Assembly (NCBI GenBank): GCA_024362935.1
Contig: JANCRA010000003.1
Location: forward strand, 36,641,291-36,705,290
Direction of reading: 5' to 3'
Source: Setophaga petechia
Taxonomy: Eukaryota > Chordata > Aves > Passeriformes > Parulidae
DNA length: 64,000 bases
Position numbers and translations under genes: made by a program. Position 1 is the first letter of the stretch. Each line of letters opens with the position of its first letter. This document shows, piece after piece, positions 21,051 to 35,760 of this stretch. The notes under the pieces were generated by a model. That model saw nothing but the letters and a program-made list of their open reading frames with translations, was not told the origin of the DNA and made no database searches.

Positions 21051-24000
21051 ATTTTTTGACCACAAAATTTACCTCTAGGAGAAGGGAAAACTAAAAAACA
21101 ATAACAAGGTACTGATGTTTCAAAGAAATTCCCTGAACTTCAATGTGGAAATTGAGATGGATCCTGGTTTTGTTGTCATCATGGCCTAGTGAAGAATTAA
21201 CAATAGATTATGTTCTGTAATTAATGACATGGCAATGGAGTGTGCATCTTCCCATGACTTCTGAGTATATCTGGTACTAGCAAGAGTTGGATGGGACTGT
21301 TGGGTGTAGGGTGTGGTTTGGTGGAGTTCTGTTTTGCTTTGGGGCATGCTGGATAGTTGCATCTTCTGTACTGCAACTGATGAGTTATTGGAAAATTCAT
21401 AAAGATTAGCTCAATTTCCAAAGAATGAAATAAGATTGGTGTATATATCATGAAATAAACATATTGTATTGTCCTAGACTATTATTTGATTAAAAGGAAT
21501 AGGCAAGGTGTAGGGAGAGGAAAAGGTGGTTGTGTGTGTCTGTGTAATTGAGTGAGGTCTGTTGCTTTTGACCTGATTACATAGTCCACTTTATCTCCTG
21601 CTGTTGGCCTCTTCAGTCATAAATAATCCTTGGGATCTGCACAGTGATGAAGTTGCTGTATGCAATGGATTTCATGCCCTTGCTATAATCTGAGCGTGTT
21701 GTCATACCATATTGTATGTGTGTAGATATATATGAAATTTGAGTGAAACTACTGACTTTTGACATGCAAATTATAAGCAGACTAGTCAGATTTTCAGTTT
21801 ATGCTTTGCAAATCTTGAGTGTTATCTCTATGAGAGCTTAAGTGAGATTTAGTAAATAACTTGAACAGCACATAGAAAGGGCAAGTTCTTGTTTCTGGTT
21901 TTGTTTAAGCAGTATTTAAATCCCATATTTACAAATCTCTGTGCAGTTGCAATACAGAAGTTGCACTGAAGTCTTGTCTTCTGCTGTTAAGAAACCCAAT
22001 CCTTCACCCTTGAAAGTGAAGAGATGGAATTTGTGTGCTTTTTGCAGATTAGATTTAACAGGGCAAAATTCATATTGGAAAATTGAGTTCCTCTCAAGCA
22101 CTTAACAATGGCAAGTGTTCCAAAACTAGATTAATATTCTTTTACAAAGTCTTTGCTATAATGTACCTCCCACCTTGACAATCTGCCTAATCTCCTCTAC
22201 CCAGAGGGCAGTGCTCTTCTGTAGTCCAGCGCCTGTCCTATCAAGCTGCAGTAGACAGGCAAGTCATATTCTGGTCTAGTGTTGAGAGCTTTTATGGAAC
22301 TTTTTTGTGTGTCAGGCTGTGTTCTGTGTCCAGGCTGTGTCTCTGTGACACAGTAATTGGAGATATACAGGAGGCTTTTTTTGGTAGATACTTGGGGGTA
22401 TTCAAAAAGTTAAAGTGCTTTCAGATCAAAGATTGATTTCTAAAAGAGAGCAGTAACTTCAGTCTTTACTAGGTCGTTTACCCTAACTCACCTGTCTACC
22501 CCACAGCTGTGTGCTTACAGATCTGTGAGTTATGAATTACTATTTCATTTTGACTCATCTTTCTTTCTCAGCCATGCTGGTGGATCTGAAATTTTACCAA
22601 CGCCAGTGTAACCAAAAACAAAACCAAACCAAAAACTAAAAGGAAACACAGTCCTTTAATTGGACTTCGAATATTTAGTGAAAGTACTATTAACCAGCTT
22701 CAGAGGATATTATAAATTGTCATATTAACGTCTGCAGTAAGCTTCTGTTGCTGCATTGAGCAAATAATTGCTTTGGCTTAGCTGGTCTTACTGCAGTTTA
22801 CATCAGCTGAGGATCGCACTGTAGCTGCAAGCAGCAGTTCTCATGATTGCTTTGCTTTTCTGCTTGTTCCAGCACATAAATGAAGCACAAGCTTGTATCT
22901 GTTCTTTTTATGAAATTTATTCTGCTTTTATTTCACAAGGTAGGTCTTACTGAATGCTAATGAAAGCCACACCTGTCTGCTAAATTAAGAACAAAGAGCG
23001 TAGTTCATTTGCTGTTCATCAAAATCAGTGTTTCCCCTGGATGAAAGCTTGTGTCTGCTGATGCCAGTGACAGCCACCTGCATATGTCTGACAACATAAT
23101 ATAGACATTGGTAACATGCTGCAGAATAGGAGAAGAACAGGATTTGCTGTGCTCCAGATGGAATAAACCCAGAAAAAACTGTAGTGCTAATTAGACAGAT
23201 GACCCCATGTGATGAATTTACTTTCTCTTCTACTCAGTGAAAGTGGTGTAATGTAGTCATTTCCAAGTCCTTCTGTACATTGCCTCCTCTGCTTATTCAA
23301 GAGTAAATACTGCAAAGAATCATAGAAAACTGCGAAATTATTCTAATCTACATCTTAGAACAGGGAACTGCTCTTTTAAATGTAGTAATTTCAGCAGAAA
23401 AGGAGTAGTCGGAGCATAATGTTGATGTTTTTGTATTTCAGAATGTGTGACAAATTGCTCGACTTAACTTTATGCTTAAATATAAAAAAATACTTTAAAC
23501 CCAAGCAGGTCAAAAACCACTGACTGCTTTGCCATCTTTTAGTACATGCAAATGAGTCTCAGCACTCCCATTCTATGTAAGTGCTAGTGAAGTGGCCATT
23601 TCCATCAGCAAGAAACTTACCACTTGTAGCATAACAGTGTAATGTTGCAGATAACTTCATTCTCCACAAAATTGCTGTGACTGAATTTGCAATTGATTGG
23701 TCCCAGTGATATCAAGTGGTGTACTTGTGGTAGTGAATTTAAGTTGAAGAACTTAGAGAATCAGCTGCATTGAATCACTGGAAAATAGGAATTCAAAGCA
23801 CAGCTCAGAGCAGATACCTTATATTTTTAAATGTGTTTTTTTTTTTTTAATTATTATTTTTCCTGTTAAGCTGTTTTGAAAATTTTCATATATAAATATG
23901 TTGCATGTTCTTCTTCTGGATGTATTTCTTTGGTTCAGAATAGAAAAAAATACAAACCAAATGGTTGGATCCTTTTTTTAAAAATCTAAGTGGTGATGAA

Positions 24001-27000
24001 AAATGTTTAGAAGAACTTTGTGCTTCCATGTGCATTTACTGTTGTCAGGTTCTGTTTTTATCTTCTCAAGTGCCTTGTTACATTAGCTAAAATGATCCTT
24101 ATCTCATTTTGTAGACTGACAAGGACAAATTCTGAAACCATGTTTGAAACAAATGACATAAATGTGATGGAAAAGTTTTATGTAGAGACATTAGTGTTTT
24201 TCAGTTACTAAGGTAGCTTTTATATTAGCCTGAATAACAACAGGCTGCTTTACTAAAAACAATGATCAATCATGTATTTTCATGGAAATGAAACTGAGGT
24301 TAATTATGGGGTGGGGATCATGGAAACTATAATGAACCATAGTGCTTATAACACGAAAACCTCCCATTCAAAAGACAAATATATTCAAAATGTTCGGGAA
24401 GGAAGGTCATAAAAGAAGTACTCTTCTTTTTTGTTGGTATTATGGTGGGGTTTTTTATGGTTTTGTTTAGTTTTCTTTTCAAACTGTTAAGCTGTATTTA
24501 TGGCAAACAACGTAATGTCTCCTCACAAGAGCCATCAGGCTGGCCTGATGCTGGAGTTCTTCAGTGCTGTCTGAGGTTCTTTTTGTGTTCACATGGTAAA
24601 GGAAGTGGAAGGAGAATAAGTGAGTGGAAAATTAATGTATCCTTGTGAGCCATTCAGTCCACAAGTAAGGGGAGCTGTGTATCCACTTGTTGAACACGAT
24701 TAGGATACAGATGTGGCACATAAAACATTTTGTTTTGCTTGGTTAACTCTCAGATGGATTTGTTCCAGCATCTGAAAGATGCACAGGAATTGGTAGGGTA
24801 GAAGCAATGGGTTGATTGCTACTTGACAGGTTTTATGTCAGCTTAAAGCAATGAGCTACAGTGCTTGCACAGTTGAGCTAAGACTGACATACAGCTGAAG
24901 GGCAGGGCTGCTTTTTCCTTTGCTTCTATCTGTTTCTAGTCTTGCCTTTTTTTTTGTGTGTGTGTGTAGGGTGTTTGTTTTTTTTAGTTTATGTAGCTGC
25001 ACAAAATAATCAAATATCTGCTAATACAGTAGTGGATTAATTTCTAGGAAGCTGAACTTGCATGTCTCTTCATTGTTAATGTTTAGCTTACAGCTAAGTA
25101 CTAACGAACTAAATATAGTTTGTTGGTCTAAGATAATCATGAACCCTTTTTTGAAGACAACTTGCATCTCATTTCCGTTTTAATTTTGGGATGCCCACTT
25201 TGTAAGAGGTGGTTACACCTAGGAGGAGACAATAACTTTCGGTCCTAGGAATGACAAAGAGCTGTTGATGTTTGACTGATGCCTTACTACCCTCACCTAA
25301 TTCCAGGTACTTCTTCCCAGTGTGTCACTGGTATCACCAATATGATGAGTGATTGGTGTATCACTAACATGCAGTCCAATGAAGCTCTGATTTAAATGTC
25401 TTATCTTCTTATGTAAATGACACAGGGAGCTATAAAAACAGATGGCAGGCTTGGTAACAAAGTCCTTTCTATTTTTTGTCACCTACTGTCAAGTTTATGA
25501 GTTCATGAGTGTCACTTCCATATACTTCTTGTTAACTTGGGTAGAAGAAGAGCTCCACACTCTTGTGCTGTTGGGTCTTCACAGTTTAGTTTAGCTGCTT
25601 GTTAATCTGACAAGAGTCTTAACATTTCATTTTGTAATTCAATCTCTCTTTTTCTGAGCTTCTCCCTGTGATTCTGGGGTGGGAGGCATACATTAGAGAT
25701 CTTATGATATGATATGCATATTAAAGATTTTAAGACTTTTTAAAAAAACAATCTGGTTTGTGCATGGTAATGAAATAACACTTTTCATTTAAGCTGTAGT
25801 ATCAAACAAATAATTCATAGTGAATTCCTGACCCCAGAGGTTACAGATAAAGGGGATGTGTGTGCACACGATCTGAACAAGGCATAATAAAATCTGTGAG
25901 TCATGTCTGTCTGAAATGCATAATATTTCAATGGTAAGGAAAACAGGGCTTTTATGAGCTTGGAAATGAAGAACATACAAGTTCTGATTTGTTTTCATGA
26001 AAATGAACTTCATTAGTTTTTTTCCAGCTAATTTTTATCAGACACCGTTTTGTTTATTAAAATATTGCATCTGGTTTACAAAATGTTAAATATTCAGTCT
26101 TTGAAGTTGGACCTTGTTGTAGACTTACTGACCTTGAAGAGTACAAACAAAACAGTGCTGTTTACATCTTGTTGCCAACAGTGTTGGCCTAAACTAGGTG
26201 TACTGAAGTGGCTGGTTTTGAGTGTAGCTTCTGGGTGAATGTAGTTAGCCAACAAGATTTGCAGGGAAGCAGATTGAAGGATGTTTGGGAAGTGTGAGAG
26301 GCTTGTTTGGATGCAGGCTTGTGCTCAGTACAGTTGCAGCATAAATCTAGGGTATGTCTTCTGTTTGCAATTTGTGCAATATTTCTTGTTTTGTGGGGAA
26401 AGTGGGAAGTGGTGGCAAGCTTTGAGTTTTTGTTTTTTATTTTTTTCCCAGGAATAGAGGTTACTCTAGTAATTGATATACTGTATGGTGGTATTGTATA
26501 TAGGCTTCCACTTTCAGACCTATCATGCCAGGATATATGCCCGGAAAACACATAATCCTCACTTGAATTTTTATGTTTAAGTGAATAAAATAAGTCTTTT
26601 CCAAGAGAGTGGGGATAGGAGAAATTGTTCTCATAGATGTGAAGCACAGCTTTCTCAGAGAACAGATTGCCTGTGACTTGTAGGTAAGATTTAATGAACA
26701 GTGACAAAAAGCTAAATAACCCTCAAAATCTCAACAGCCCCCTGCTCCATTTATCCACAAATGGATCACTCAAGAGACCTCTGAGGAAACATGAAAATTA
26801 TCCCAAATATTCTGGATCTCTTTTCTGCTCAATGAATAGAGGATGACACCTGATGTGAATCACTGACAAAGCAGGCGCACACAGGGTGCTAATGTATTTT
26901 GGTTCGTCTTTTGTGGAAGAATGGTGCTGTACAACTTGTGATTTCTGCCAAGCATAGAGGCAGATTGTGTTCAAAAAATGAGTCTTCCAGATACATCAGA

Positions 27001-28969
27001 ACCTCTCCAAAATCATGACTACAGTCTTGAGCATATATGGGCTGGGCTAGAACACAGACTGAAAAGGACATAAGACAATAATCAGTCTGCCAGAATATGA
27101 GAAGAAATCATGTAACTGCTAAATCCAGTGTTGGGAGCCCAATTATTCTTCTTCCTATTTTTAAGATTAATTGGAGTTGCTCATTTCTAAATTTAATCTT
27201 GACTAAGTGATAACTAAAATATGGCTATTTCAGTCCCTGGATTTGAAATGTGAAAAAGAAAACAAATTATGACCTCATTAAGAAAGACTAAGTAGGTGAA
27301 AAAGAAATGAAGTTGCAGTCATGTGAAATGATGCTACTTCTTTCCAAATTCCTGTTAAGTAGGAACAAGGGATCTAGAATACTTGTATGTTCACAATATA
27401 AAATTTAAGCATAGTTACTATTTCCTATTGTGGCCGAATCACACAAGAAAATTGATTCTTCAGTTCTGTGTTACCTTTAAATTGATGAGTGGAAAATGCT
27501 TTAGCACTGATGGTTTCAACTTCCACGTCGTGTGCTAGAGATGTAATGTTGCCAGTGGTGCATGATGTCCCCTGCCTTCCCAGCTCAAACAACTTTAGCA
27601 CTTGTATGGACTTCAAGTTCCTTGTTCAAAACCATTGCATACAGTGTAAAGTGCTTTATAGTGCACATAAATAAGATGGAATAAAACATGACAGAACTGA
27701 AAAGTGTATGTTGTTATAGGATTTTGACTTATGTGCAAGAAGAAATCTGGCATGATTTCTGTTGGTTTGGAGCTTCTCAATGCAGCTAGCTGCAGCTGGA
27801 AAAAGACGAGATCCTTGAACTAGGAGAGGGGATTTGGAGAGAAGACTAACTGAAGCTTGGGAAGTGTTTTGAGGATGTTTTATGGTTATGATCTTAAAAA
27901 GCATGATTAATGGTTCAAAACAAAGGTTTAAGGCAAAATGAAACTTTATAAAATTTATCTTAAATCACTTGTACCTTTTTTTAGTAACTAAGAGGAAACA
28001 TGACACTGAGGTTCCTCTGGGTAATAGACAAAAGGATGATGTACAGAAATTGTGTTGAAAATAACCGTATTATATTAATAGTATACATTTCATCTTTTTT
28101 ATAAACAAGCATGTATGTCTTGGGGGAAAAAGGAAATATAAGGAGATGGAAATCTAATCACATAGAACTAGTGGTACTACTACCAATAATTCAGGAAGAA
28201 TTAAATGCCTTGTTTTGTTTTGGAAAAATACTAATTTATTCAGCCAACTGATAGTTCTTTTCCATTTTGCTAGCAGTCTTTGTTGAAGCAGAATATTTTT
28301 AATCTTTGATTTCCATCAGTATATTTGGATTGAATTTCTGCAAGATATTTTAAAATAACTTATCTGGACAGGTCATCTGTAACATTGGTATAGCCTAAAT
28401 CTTGGATTATTAGGGAAATTCCTGATGAAGATTAATAGTGTTGAATCAGTGATTAAAAAGAACAAAGAATGGAAGAATGTTTAACCTAAGACCTGTGTTT
28501 TAAGTGTAAAAAGTAATATAATTATTTCTAATCAGTAAAAATAATTTTAAAAACCTAATCAGGATAGCTTTTTAGTTTTTTAATTAAATTCCAAGTGTAT
28601 CTGATATTACTTGAAGTTAGAACCTTTTCAGCTCAAAATCTCATACTCACTCATTAGTCCCAGATGAGGCTTGCATAACCTCCCTGGAATGCATGATGAT
28701 GTGCAGTAAATGAAATTTGTAATTAACACAAAGTTAAGAGTTGTGCAAGGTATGCAGGGCTATGTCTGAATCCTGGCATTTTAGAGACCTTAGGGGAGTG
28801 AGGTTGGGATTCACACTCTGTGCTCTCTTCTTGATATATGCTTTGGATTGTGCCTTCAAGTTCAAGGATCAGTAGGTTCTTGTATTAGAAGTAAAAGTTC
28901 AGTAAAGTGTTTATTTCTCCTTGCAGGATGTGTTGTTTACACATGTTGGTGTAATAAAGGTGGTACTTT

Positions 28970-29140
28970 TGGTTCTCTGGTGGCAGTTGCTCAGGTCTCT
29001 TGGTATTACAGATGTATTTCTGTTAAAGTACCTCAGGAATCTGTTCCTAGCCCCACACTCTTTAATGTTATTGACCTGGAGGAGAACTATACAGTGGTTA
29101 AGATCTCAGGTGATGCGGAATAAAATTGGCAGTTTTCAAG
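28970..29140 (+). repeat. Old CR1 LINE reverse-transcriptase fragment
   Basis: The plus-strand frame contains VPQESVPSPTLFN, which fits the conserved VPQG-S-x-x-P-x-LFN block of CR1-type reverse transcriptase. The surrounding sequence has decayed. It is a short non-functional scrap with uncertain ends. Confidence 0.55.
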
Positions 29141-31553
29141 ATTCAAGTGAAGGTAATGATATTGTTAGGAAGCCAAGAATACATTTTGTGAGTTGAAAAT
29201 GAGTAGAATTAAGCATTTCCCCTGTAAATACAAACAACTTGTAAAATTAAATGTTTAGAGACTGTAAAGGTAGATGATCCAGAAATGACAGTGCAAAACT
29301 ACTGCCTAAGTGTCTTCTACTGTAAAATAAAAGCTGGGAGAAGTCAACGGAATAGCAAAGAAATCTTTTGAAATAAGACTTGAAATGTGTCTTTTCAGTG
29401 AGGAAAACATGGATGAAAGCTGCCACCAGGCAACAGGAGAGAAAACTAATGAAACAACTGTGAAAAATATGGCAGAAGACTATTTGAGACTATTTACAGA
29501 GAAAAACGTTGTGACAGGAAGATGATATTTTCTATGCAATGTATTGAAGGATCTGTGCTTCTGGTTTTGCTATTGTTTGTATCAACATTTGGCATTAGGG
29601 CATGAGGTTGCATCCTACTTGAGAAAGGATAAAATGAAAACTGATGTTTACTTCCTTAGCTAAAGTATGGGAGTTCAAAAGTGCTGCATTTTAAGCTGTC
29701 ATTCTTGCATTCTGTTGGTAAGATGCCTCAGTTTCCTCATCTGAATAGAAGGCCCTGAGGGTATTACTGTAAGAGATTGAGTTGAATTTGAAATAATTAA
29801 ATACTGTGAGATACCTTTAGGAAGATATTTCTAGATCTAAATTAGTAGTGTAATGGTGAAAGAAAAGTATGCATAATCTGAGATGTTTCACTGTTGTATA
29901 TTTTTCAGGATAATTAATTTTTAAAGAGAAAGAAAAAGCGAGAATCTATCTTTTATTGGGTAAGCTTCATTAAAGACATGCACATAGCCCATCAATAATG
30001 AGGCTCTTCGTCTCCATGAGCTTCCTTGTCTATTCATTTTTCTTTCCCACCTGCACGCACAATGGTGGCTGTTTGCTCCCACATACATTCAACAATGCAT
30101 CATTTGTAAGCTGGCCCTCATTCATTTCATTCCTGTTTGAAAGGCCTGACAGAAAACCCTGTGAAAAGCCTTTCAATGCAAATGCCAGTTTAATGACTTG
30201 GTTCATTCAGCAGAGGGTAATCTGAGATAACTTGACTTGTCCTCACTGCAAATACAAGAAAATGTTTTCATAAAGCCTTGGACGTGTCGTGTTTTTTAAC
30301 AGGATGCTTTCAGTTTGCAAACAGAATATGGTGACTTGAGTTTTTGATTAAATAAAATCTCAGGATTTTTCTGCATTGTCAATCTCCCACACCTCTGCTT
30401 GTGTGTGAGGGTTCCAGTTGTCCTTGCTCTGTGTCCTCTAAAATGCACCTGCCTTTTAAAGGGTGGATTTGCTTAATTTCCTTGGCAGACCAACAGTTCT
30501 CCTTGAGGATAAACCATTGTTTGATTTGCTCTATCTTAACATGTTTAAATATCAAATTATTGGGAAATTACAAGTGTAGCTACTCTTGTTAAAGCCAAAG
30601 AACAAACACATTTAGTCTGTTTCAAAAGCCTGCATTGTGGCTTGGTCTTGGGACATGTGTTCTTTTTAAATTCTCATTTCTAAATAATTTGTTTACTGGA
30701 TTTTCTCACAGAAAGATGATATCAAAATTATGAAAACAAAATAGTGGATCTCTCTAGGCAGTTTGTGTCTATTTGGGATAGAATTTGATAGTGGTTGTAG
30801 CATTGATGTTGTAAAACAAATTATTGACTTTTATTTTCTGTGTAAATTTAAAAATCCCACATCAGAGTTATTGGAAAGCTTTGAGGAACTTACCAGAGAT
30901 AGAATGAATGGGGCTTACACAGACTATGATAATTTATTAATATTAATAATAAATGAAGTTGAGAGCAACTGCATTTTCTGTGGGTTGTTTGACCAAGATT
31001 ATGAATATAGCAATGGGATGTCTTTTCTGTGACAAACTTGTATGAAGCAAGAGGATAAATTTCTCATTTCAAGTTTGACCTCTGTTCTTAGTGTTGCAAA
31101 AGTGATTCCAATATAATATTCATTTCAATTGCTTCCTCCACTTGCATATTAGCATTCCACAAATGGTACTAAAATATTTTAAATGGCATTCTGTTTTAAT
31201 ATAATTTTTGAAAGAGATATTTAATGTTTTGGATCTGATGGACACTGTCAAATCAGTAATGGAATATGCCACATGAGTGCCAGACTTGACATTTTCTTGT
31301 TGCTGCTAATCAATATTAGATACAGGCCACTCATTTTGGCAGTAGCTCCTCTAAGTGTGTGGAAATCAGACTGGATAAGTGGAATGTAAGACTGAGTATT
31401 CTAGAAAGGAGAAGAGGGAAGACAACAAAGTACCTCTAGTGTTATCAAGTTTCCTGTGAGTCTTTGACAACTTGTTCCTTCTGGAGTTGTACTTAAAATT
31501 AAAAAAAGGCACATTATTTTAAGTGTCATTTGACTAAGAATGTTTCTTAGTAT

Positions 31554-31558
31554 GGTAA
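31554..31558. repeat. Target-site duplication GGTAA, left copy
   Basis: GGTAA here repeats at 32146-32150 after the solo LTR. Five bases is the usual duplication for ERVL insertions. This places the LTR start at 31559, where the expected TG now reads AA. Confidence 0.7.
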
Positions 31559-32145
31559 AATGCTGGTTTCAGCTGGGATGTAGTTAATATCTTTCACAGA
31601 CGCTGGTATGGGGCTGTGTTTTGGATCTGTGCTGAGCACAGGGTTGATAATACAGAGATGTTTTTGTTATTGCTGAGCAGGGCTCACACAGAGCCAAGGC
31701 CTTTTTTGCTTTCCATGCTGCCATGCTGGTGAGGGAGCTGGGGGTGCAGGGGAGGTTGAGAGGAGACACAGCCTGGACAAGTGGCCCAAAGTGACCAAAG
31801 GGATATTCCAGACCATATGGCATCATGCTCAGTGTATATAGTGGGGGGAAGAAGGAGGAGGAAATAGGGGATGTTTGGAATGATGGGGTTTCGTTACAAG
31901 CAACTTTTACATGTACTGGGGCCCAGTCCTTCTGGCTAAATACCTGCTTGTCCATGGGATACAGTGAATTAATTAATTCCATTGTCTGCTCTGCTAGTAG
32001 GCCTAGCTTTTGCTTTCCCTTTTAAACTGGCTTTTTCTCAACCCAAGTTTTCCAGCTTTTATTCTTCTGATTCTCTCCATGATCTCAATGGGAATGAGGG
32101 AGTGAGCGAGCGTACTTGACTGCTGGCTGGGGTTAAATCATGACA
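31559..32145 (+). mobile_element. Solo LTR of an avian ERVL element
   Basis: The 587-bp element has the layout of the common bird ERVL LTR. A TGCTGGTTTCAGCTGGGAT-like start is followed by a TTTTGGATCTGTGCTGAGCAC block, TATATA at 31835-31840, and an end reading GGGGTTAAATCATGACA. Flanking GGTAA repeats mark both ends. The first two bases have decayed from TG. No internal retroviral sequence is attached, so it arose by recombination between two LTRs. It is older than the provirus, with visible decay and no clear AATAAA. Confidence 0.85.
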
Positions 32146-32150
32146 GGTAA

Positions 32151-34081
32151 TTATGTAGTTGCATTCTTTATATCTATAATGTTTAGCCATATGTGCTGGT
32201 TGCTAATATTTCATAACCAGGTGATCAGTTTTGTCTCTATTTTACTGAGAGGTAGACTGAGTCAAAGGCTAAACCATTAGTCTAAATCTTGAAAGAGCTG
32301 GTTTTGGGACGAGTAGCAGTTTGTGCTTCTGTGGCCTAAACCTAAACCTGTCTTGTGAATCAGCCTTTAAAAATTGGTGGGAGACACACCCCATCTATTC
32401 TAAGCTCAACAACTTCAAAAGAAACCCCGCTCAAGATCTTCAGTTACGTGTGTCTTGTAGAAGATTCAAATATGAGCCCCTTGAATGAAGTATTCACTGC
32501 TACAAATACCCTTTTAAAATTAGTACACAAGTACATATCAGATCAATTACCTTCAACCTTGTTCGTTCTATTCTGTGCTATAGTAATTCTATTAGGAAAA
32601 ATAACAGAGCATGTACCACAATACCCATGGATAGGCTGTGCTTTCGTGCGTTGTGTTTGGTTGCCCTTGACACACAGGCACAAATGAAAAATGAAACACT
32701 GTAGCCTCTACTATTATGAAGCAGAGGAGAGGTGTGTTAGGAAATGACATTCATGTGATTAACAGCAGAAGCATTTGACAAAATAGATTGCATTTAGCAG
32801 AAAAAAAGTTGATATTAAAAGTGACAGAGTATGTTAGTTTATTCTTTGAGTCTAAACTTAAACATTCCTATATGAATATATCTTCTTTATGGGTAGATGG
32901 GGGTTTTGGGGATTTTTTATGTTTGTTTTTGTGTGCTCTTTTTGCATCATGCAGTGTTTGGTTGTTTTTCCACTGGACTGAAGGTGGGCTCATGTGACTT
33001 TCATTAACAAGTGATCTGATGGGGTATTGATCTAGTCTAATTTGTGTGATTAAACTATCTTGCGTAATTTAGAAAAATCCATGGCTTTTTGCAGTGCGAA
33101 ATTATACTGCCATGTGTGAAAGGAGAAATAGCAGCCTCAAATGGTTCATGGACTGAACAGATAAATTTATCCTGACTTTTCCAAAGTGAGAAAGCAGGCT
33201 ACAGTGATAGGATCATAAATAGTGACTTTTAGACCTGTAACTTCAACTTGGTGCTGGAATTCAATCTCTTTTTCAGTACAGACTACTGTGATTGCCCCAG
33301 TGTAAGGGAAGGAATGACCCCTGTGACTGAGCTATTGCTGATGTGAAATGTAATGGATCTGAATACCTGAAATCTGTTTGACCTTCCCTAAAGCACATCC
33401 TGTGTCATGTGGATAGGCAGCAGGCTGCTACGAGAGCATCTATAACTACTGTCCTCCTGCTGCGCCCTCCTTGCTGACTCAAAGGCAAGGCAGTTTTCAA
33501 TTGGGCAGCTGGCAGTTTATCCAAGGATACGTGCCTGTAGGTATCTGCATTTATGAGAGGGGAGTATGTGTTAAAATGAAAATTAAGCAGGAATGCTGTG
33601 GATTTGTTCTTGTTTGGCACAAATGAGAAATCCCTGTGGTAGGTGTCCCTGTGCTTGTTTTTCTGTTGTTTTCTGGATAATATCTGGTACCAAAAAAAAT
33701 ACAGCTATTAATGTAAATAAAATGATGACAAGGCTAAAAGATTCACTAGGTGAGTCTTTAAAATCCCCAGGAACAGGAGGATAACTCAAAGATTTAAAGA
33801 ACTTGTTATCTAATCTGGTTATTATAAATTGATTTTAATTGAAAAATAGATTGGATTCTAGTAATAGTTCTGAGGCACTTTGCATTTTCAGCTATTTTTG
33901 CTTTAAGGAGAGGATGCTATGATAGGTGTTTCAGAAATATCAACTCAATGAGCACTCCTTACAGGGATATCCAAACGCTGGACTTCAACCTGGACCACAA
34001 GTAAACTTGTAGCCAGTCCTTACCAGTTTCTCAAATGTTCCATTCTTCTGTGACAGCCTTCATTTTCCTTTCTTAAAATCC
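32151..34081. other. Host DNA, nothing recognised
   Basis: This is AT-rich sequence between the ERVL LTR and the CR1. Open frames are short (up to about 110 codons) and have no recognisable domain. Confidence 0.6.
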
Positions 34082-35760
34082 TAGGATAATAGAATATGCT
34101 GTATTGAAAGGTACCCATCAGGATGATTGAGTCCAACTCCTGGGTATGCCCAGGACATTCCCAAGAATACCACCAAATATCTGAGAGCATTGTTCAAATG
34201 CTGCTTGAACTCAGACTTGGTGTTGTGACTTTGCTGGGGAGACTATTCCAGCACCCAGCCACCCTCTGGGTGAAGAACATTTTCCTGATATCCAACCTAA
34301 ACCTCATGGCATTTCCTTGAGTGCAGTCAGTGGTCGTAAGTATGAAAAGATCTGCCCCTCTGCTTCCCCTTGTGAGGATGTTGAGGACCACAGTGCCATC
34401 TCACCTGAGTCTCCCCTTCTCCAGGCTGAGCAGACCAAGTGACTTCAGCAGCTCCTCATACAGCTTCCCCTCCAAACCCTGCTCCATCCTCATGGCCCTC
34501 CTTTGGACACTCTCTAATAGCTTTGTTATTTTTATATTGTGGCACCCAAAACTGTCCCCAGCACTCGAGGTGAGGCTGCCCCAGTGCAGAGCAGAGGGGA
34601 GAATCCCCTCCCTTGCCCAGCTGGTGCTGCTGGACCTGGTACCCCCCAGGACAGGGTTGGCCCTCCTGGCTGCCAGGACCCTGCTGACTCAGATCCAACT
34701 TCCCATGAACAGAACCCCCATGTACCTTTGCTGTGGCTCTGTTCTCCAGCCTCTCATTTCCTATCTATACACACAACGACGGGTGCCCTGTCACAGATGC
34801 AGAATCTGGTACTTGTCCTTGTTAAACTTCATATGGCTGGTGAATGTCCCTCTCTCTGGTCTCTCGAGTCTTTCTGCCGGGCCTCTCTGCCTTCAAGGGG
34901 GTTGACAGCTCCTATTAGTTTAATGTTGTCAGAAAACTTAGTATTTCTTTGAGTCCCCCAATCCAAGTCTTAATGAGGAGGACTGGGCCAGGGATGGAGC
35001 CCTGTGGAACCCCACCAGTGACCAAATGCCAGGCTGATGTCACCACATTCCCTGTAAGTCTTTGTACTTGACCTGTGAGAGTCAGTTGCTCACCCATTAT
35101 GGGATGTATTTATCCAGTTGTGCGCTGGACATTTTTTCCAGAGGGATACTGTTAGAGACAGTATCAAAAGCTTTGCTGAATTCCAAAAAGATGACATCTA
35201 CTGTTTTTTCTAGATCAACTGGGTGGGTTATCCTGACCTAGATGAAAATCAGGTTCAAAAAGTAGGACTTTCCTCTCATAAAGTCGTACTGGCTGTACCC
35301 AATGACTGAGTTGTCCTCAAGGAGTTTTTCAATACCTCCTGGAATAATCTTTTCCATACTTCTACCAGGCACTGAAGTGAGACTGGCAGGCCTGTATTTT
35401 TTAAGGTTGTCCTTCTTGCCCTTCTCAAGAACCAGGACAATGTCAGGCTGCTTCCTGTCAGCTGGGACCTCTGTGGATTCCCAAGATGGCTCAAAATTGA
35501 GAGACTGTGGTTATATTAACTAGCACCTTGAGGATTCTTAGATTGATCTTGTTGGGCCCCCTAGATTTGTAGGGATGCAGCTGGAGCAGCAGGTCCTACA
35601 CATGTTCAGGGTCAACTGGGGATTGATCAATCTCATAGTCATGGTCCTCCAGCTCAGGGCAGTGACACCCCCTTGACCCATCTTCTGTGTCATTCTCATC
35701 TTAGAGTACAGGTAGATCTCATTCCTTGGGTTGCCTGTAAAGATAGTAACCAACACCATA
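34082..35760 (-). mobile_element. Old CR1 LINE, 5'-truncated, antisense
   Basis: About 1.7 kb matches the 3' part of a CR1 retrotransposon in reverse orientation. The minus-strand frames contain a GVPQGSIPGPVLLI reverse-transcriptase block near 34990-35030. A block reading RFRLDIRKMFFTQRV lies near 34280, typical of the CR1 ORF2 C-terminus. The 3' end near 34082 has the usual degenerate tail. Many stops and frameshifts break the frame, so it is inactive. The upstream part, including the endonuclease, is missing, as is common for CR1. Confidence 0.9.

Larger units (their letters stand above)
14915..31553. other. Host AT-rich DNA, no gene recognised
   Basis: About 16.6 kb of AT-rich sequence lies here with only short open frames. 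It holds T-rich tracts near 17702-17755, a short hairpin at 19958, a possible unclassified repeat near 20740 and an old CR1 scrap near 28970. I see no splice-bounded coding exon or RNA gene. It may be an intron or a gene desert. Confidence 0.6.

Noticed and set aside
30763..31032. 89-codon acidic open frame
   Set aside because: It looked protein-like at first (evenly mixed residues), but I recognise no family and it lacks flanking splice sites or conservation evidence.
34321..34905. 194-codon plus-strand open frame
   Set aside because: It lies antisense to the CR1 LINE, and GC content there keeps the frame open. The minus-strand reverse-transcriptase motifs explain the sequence.
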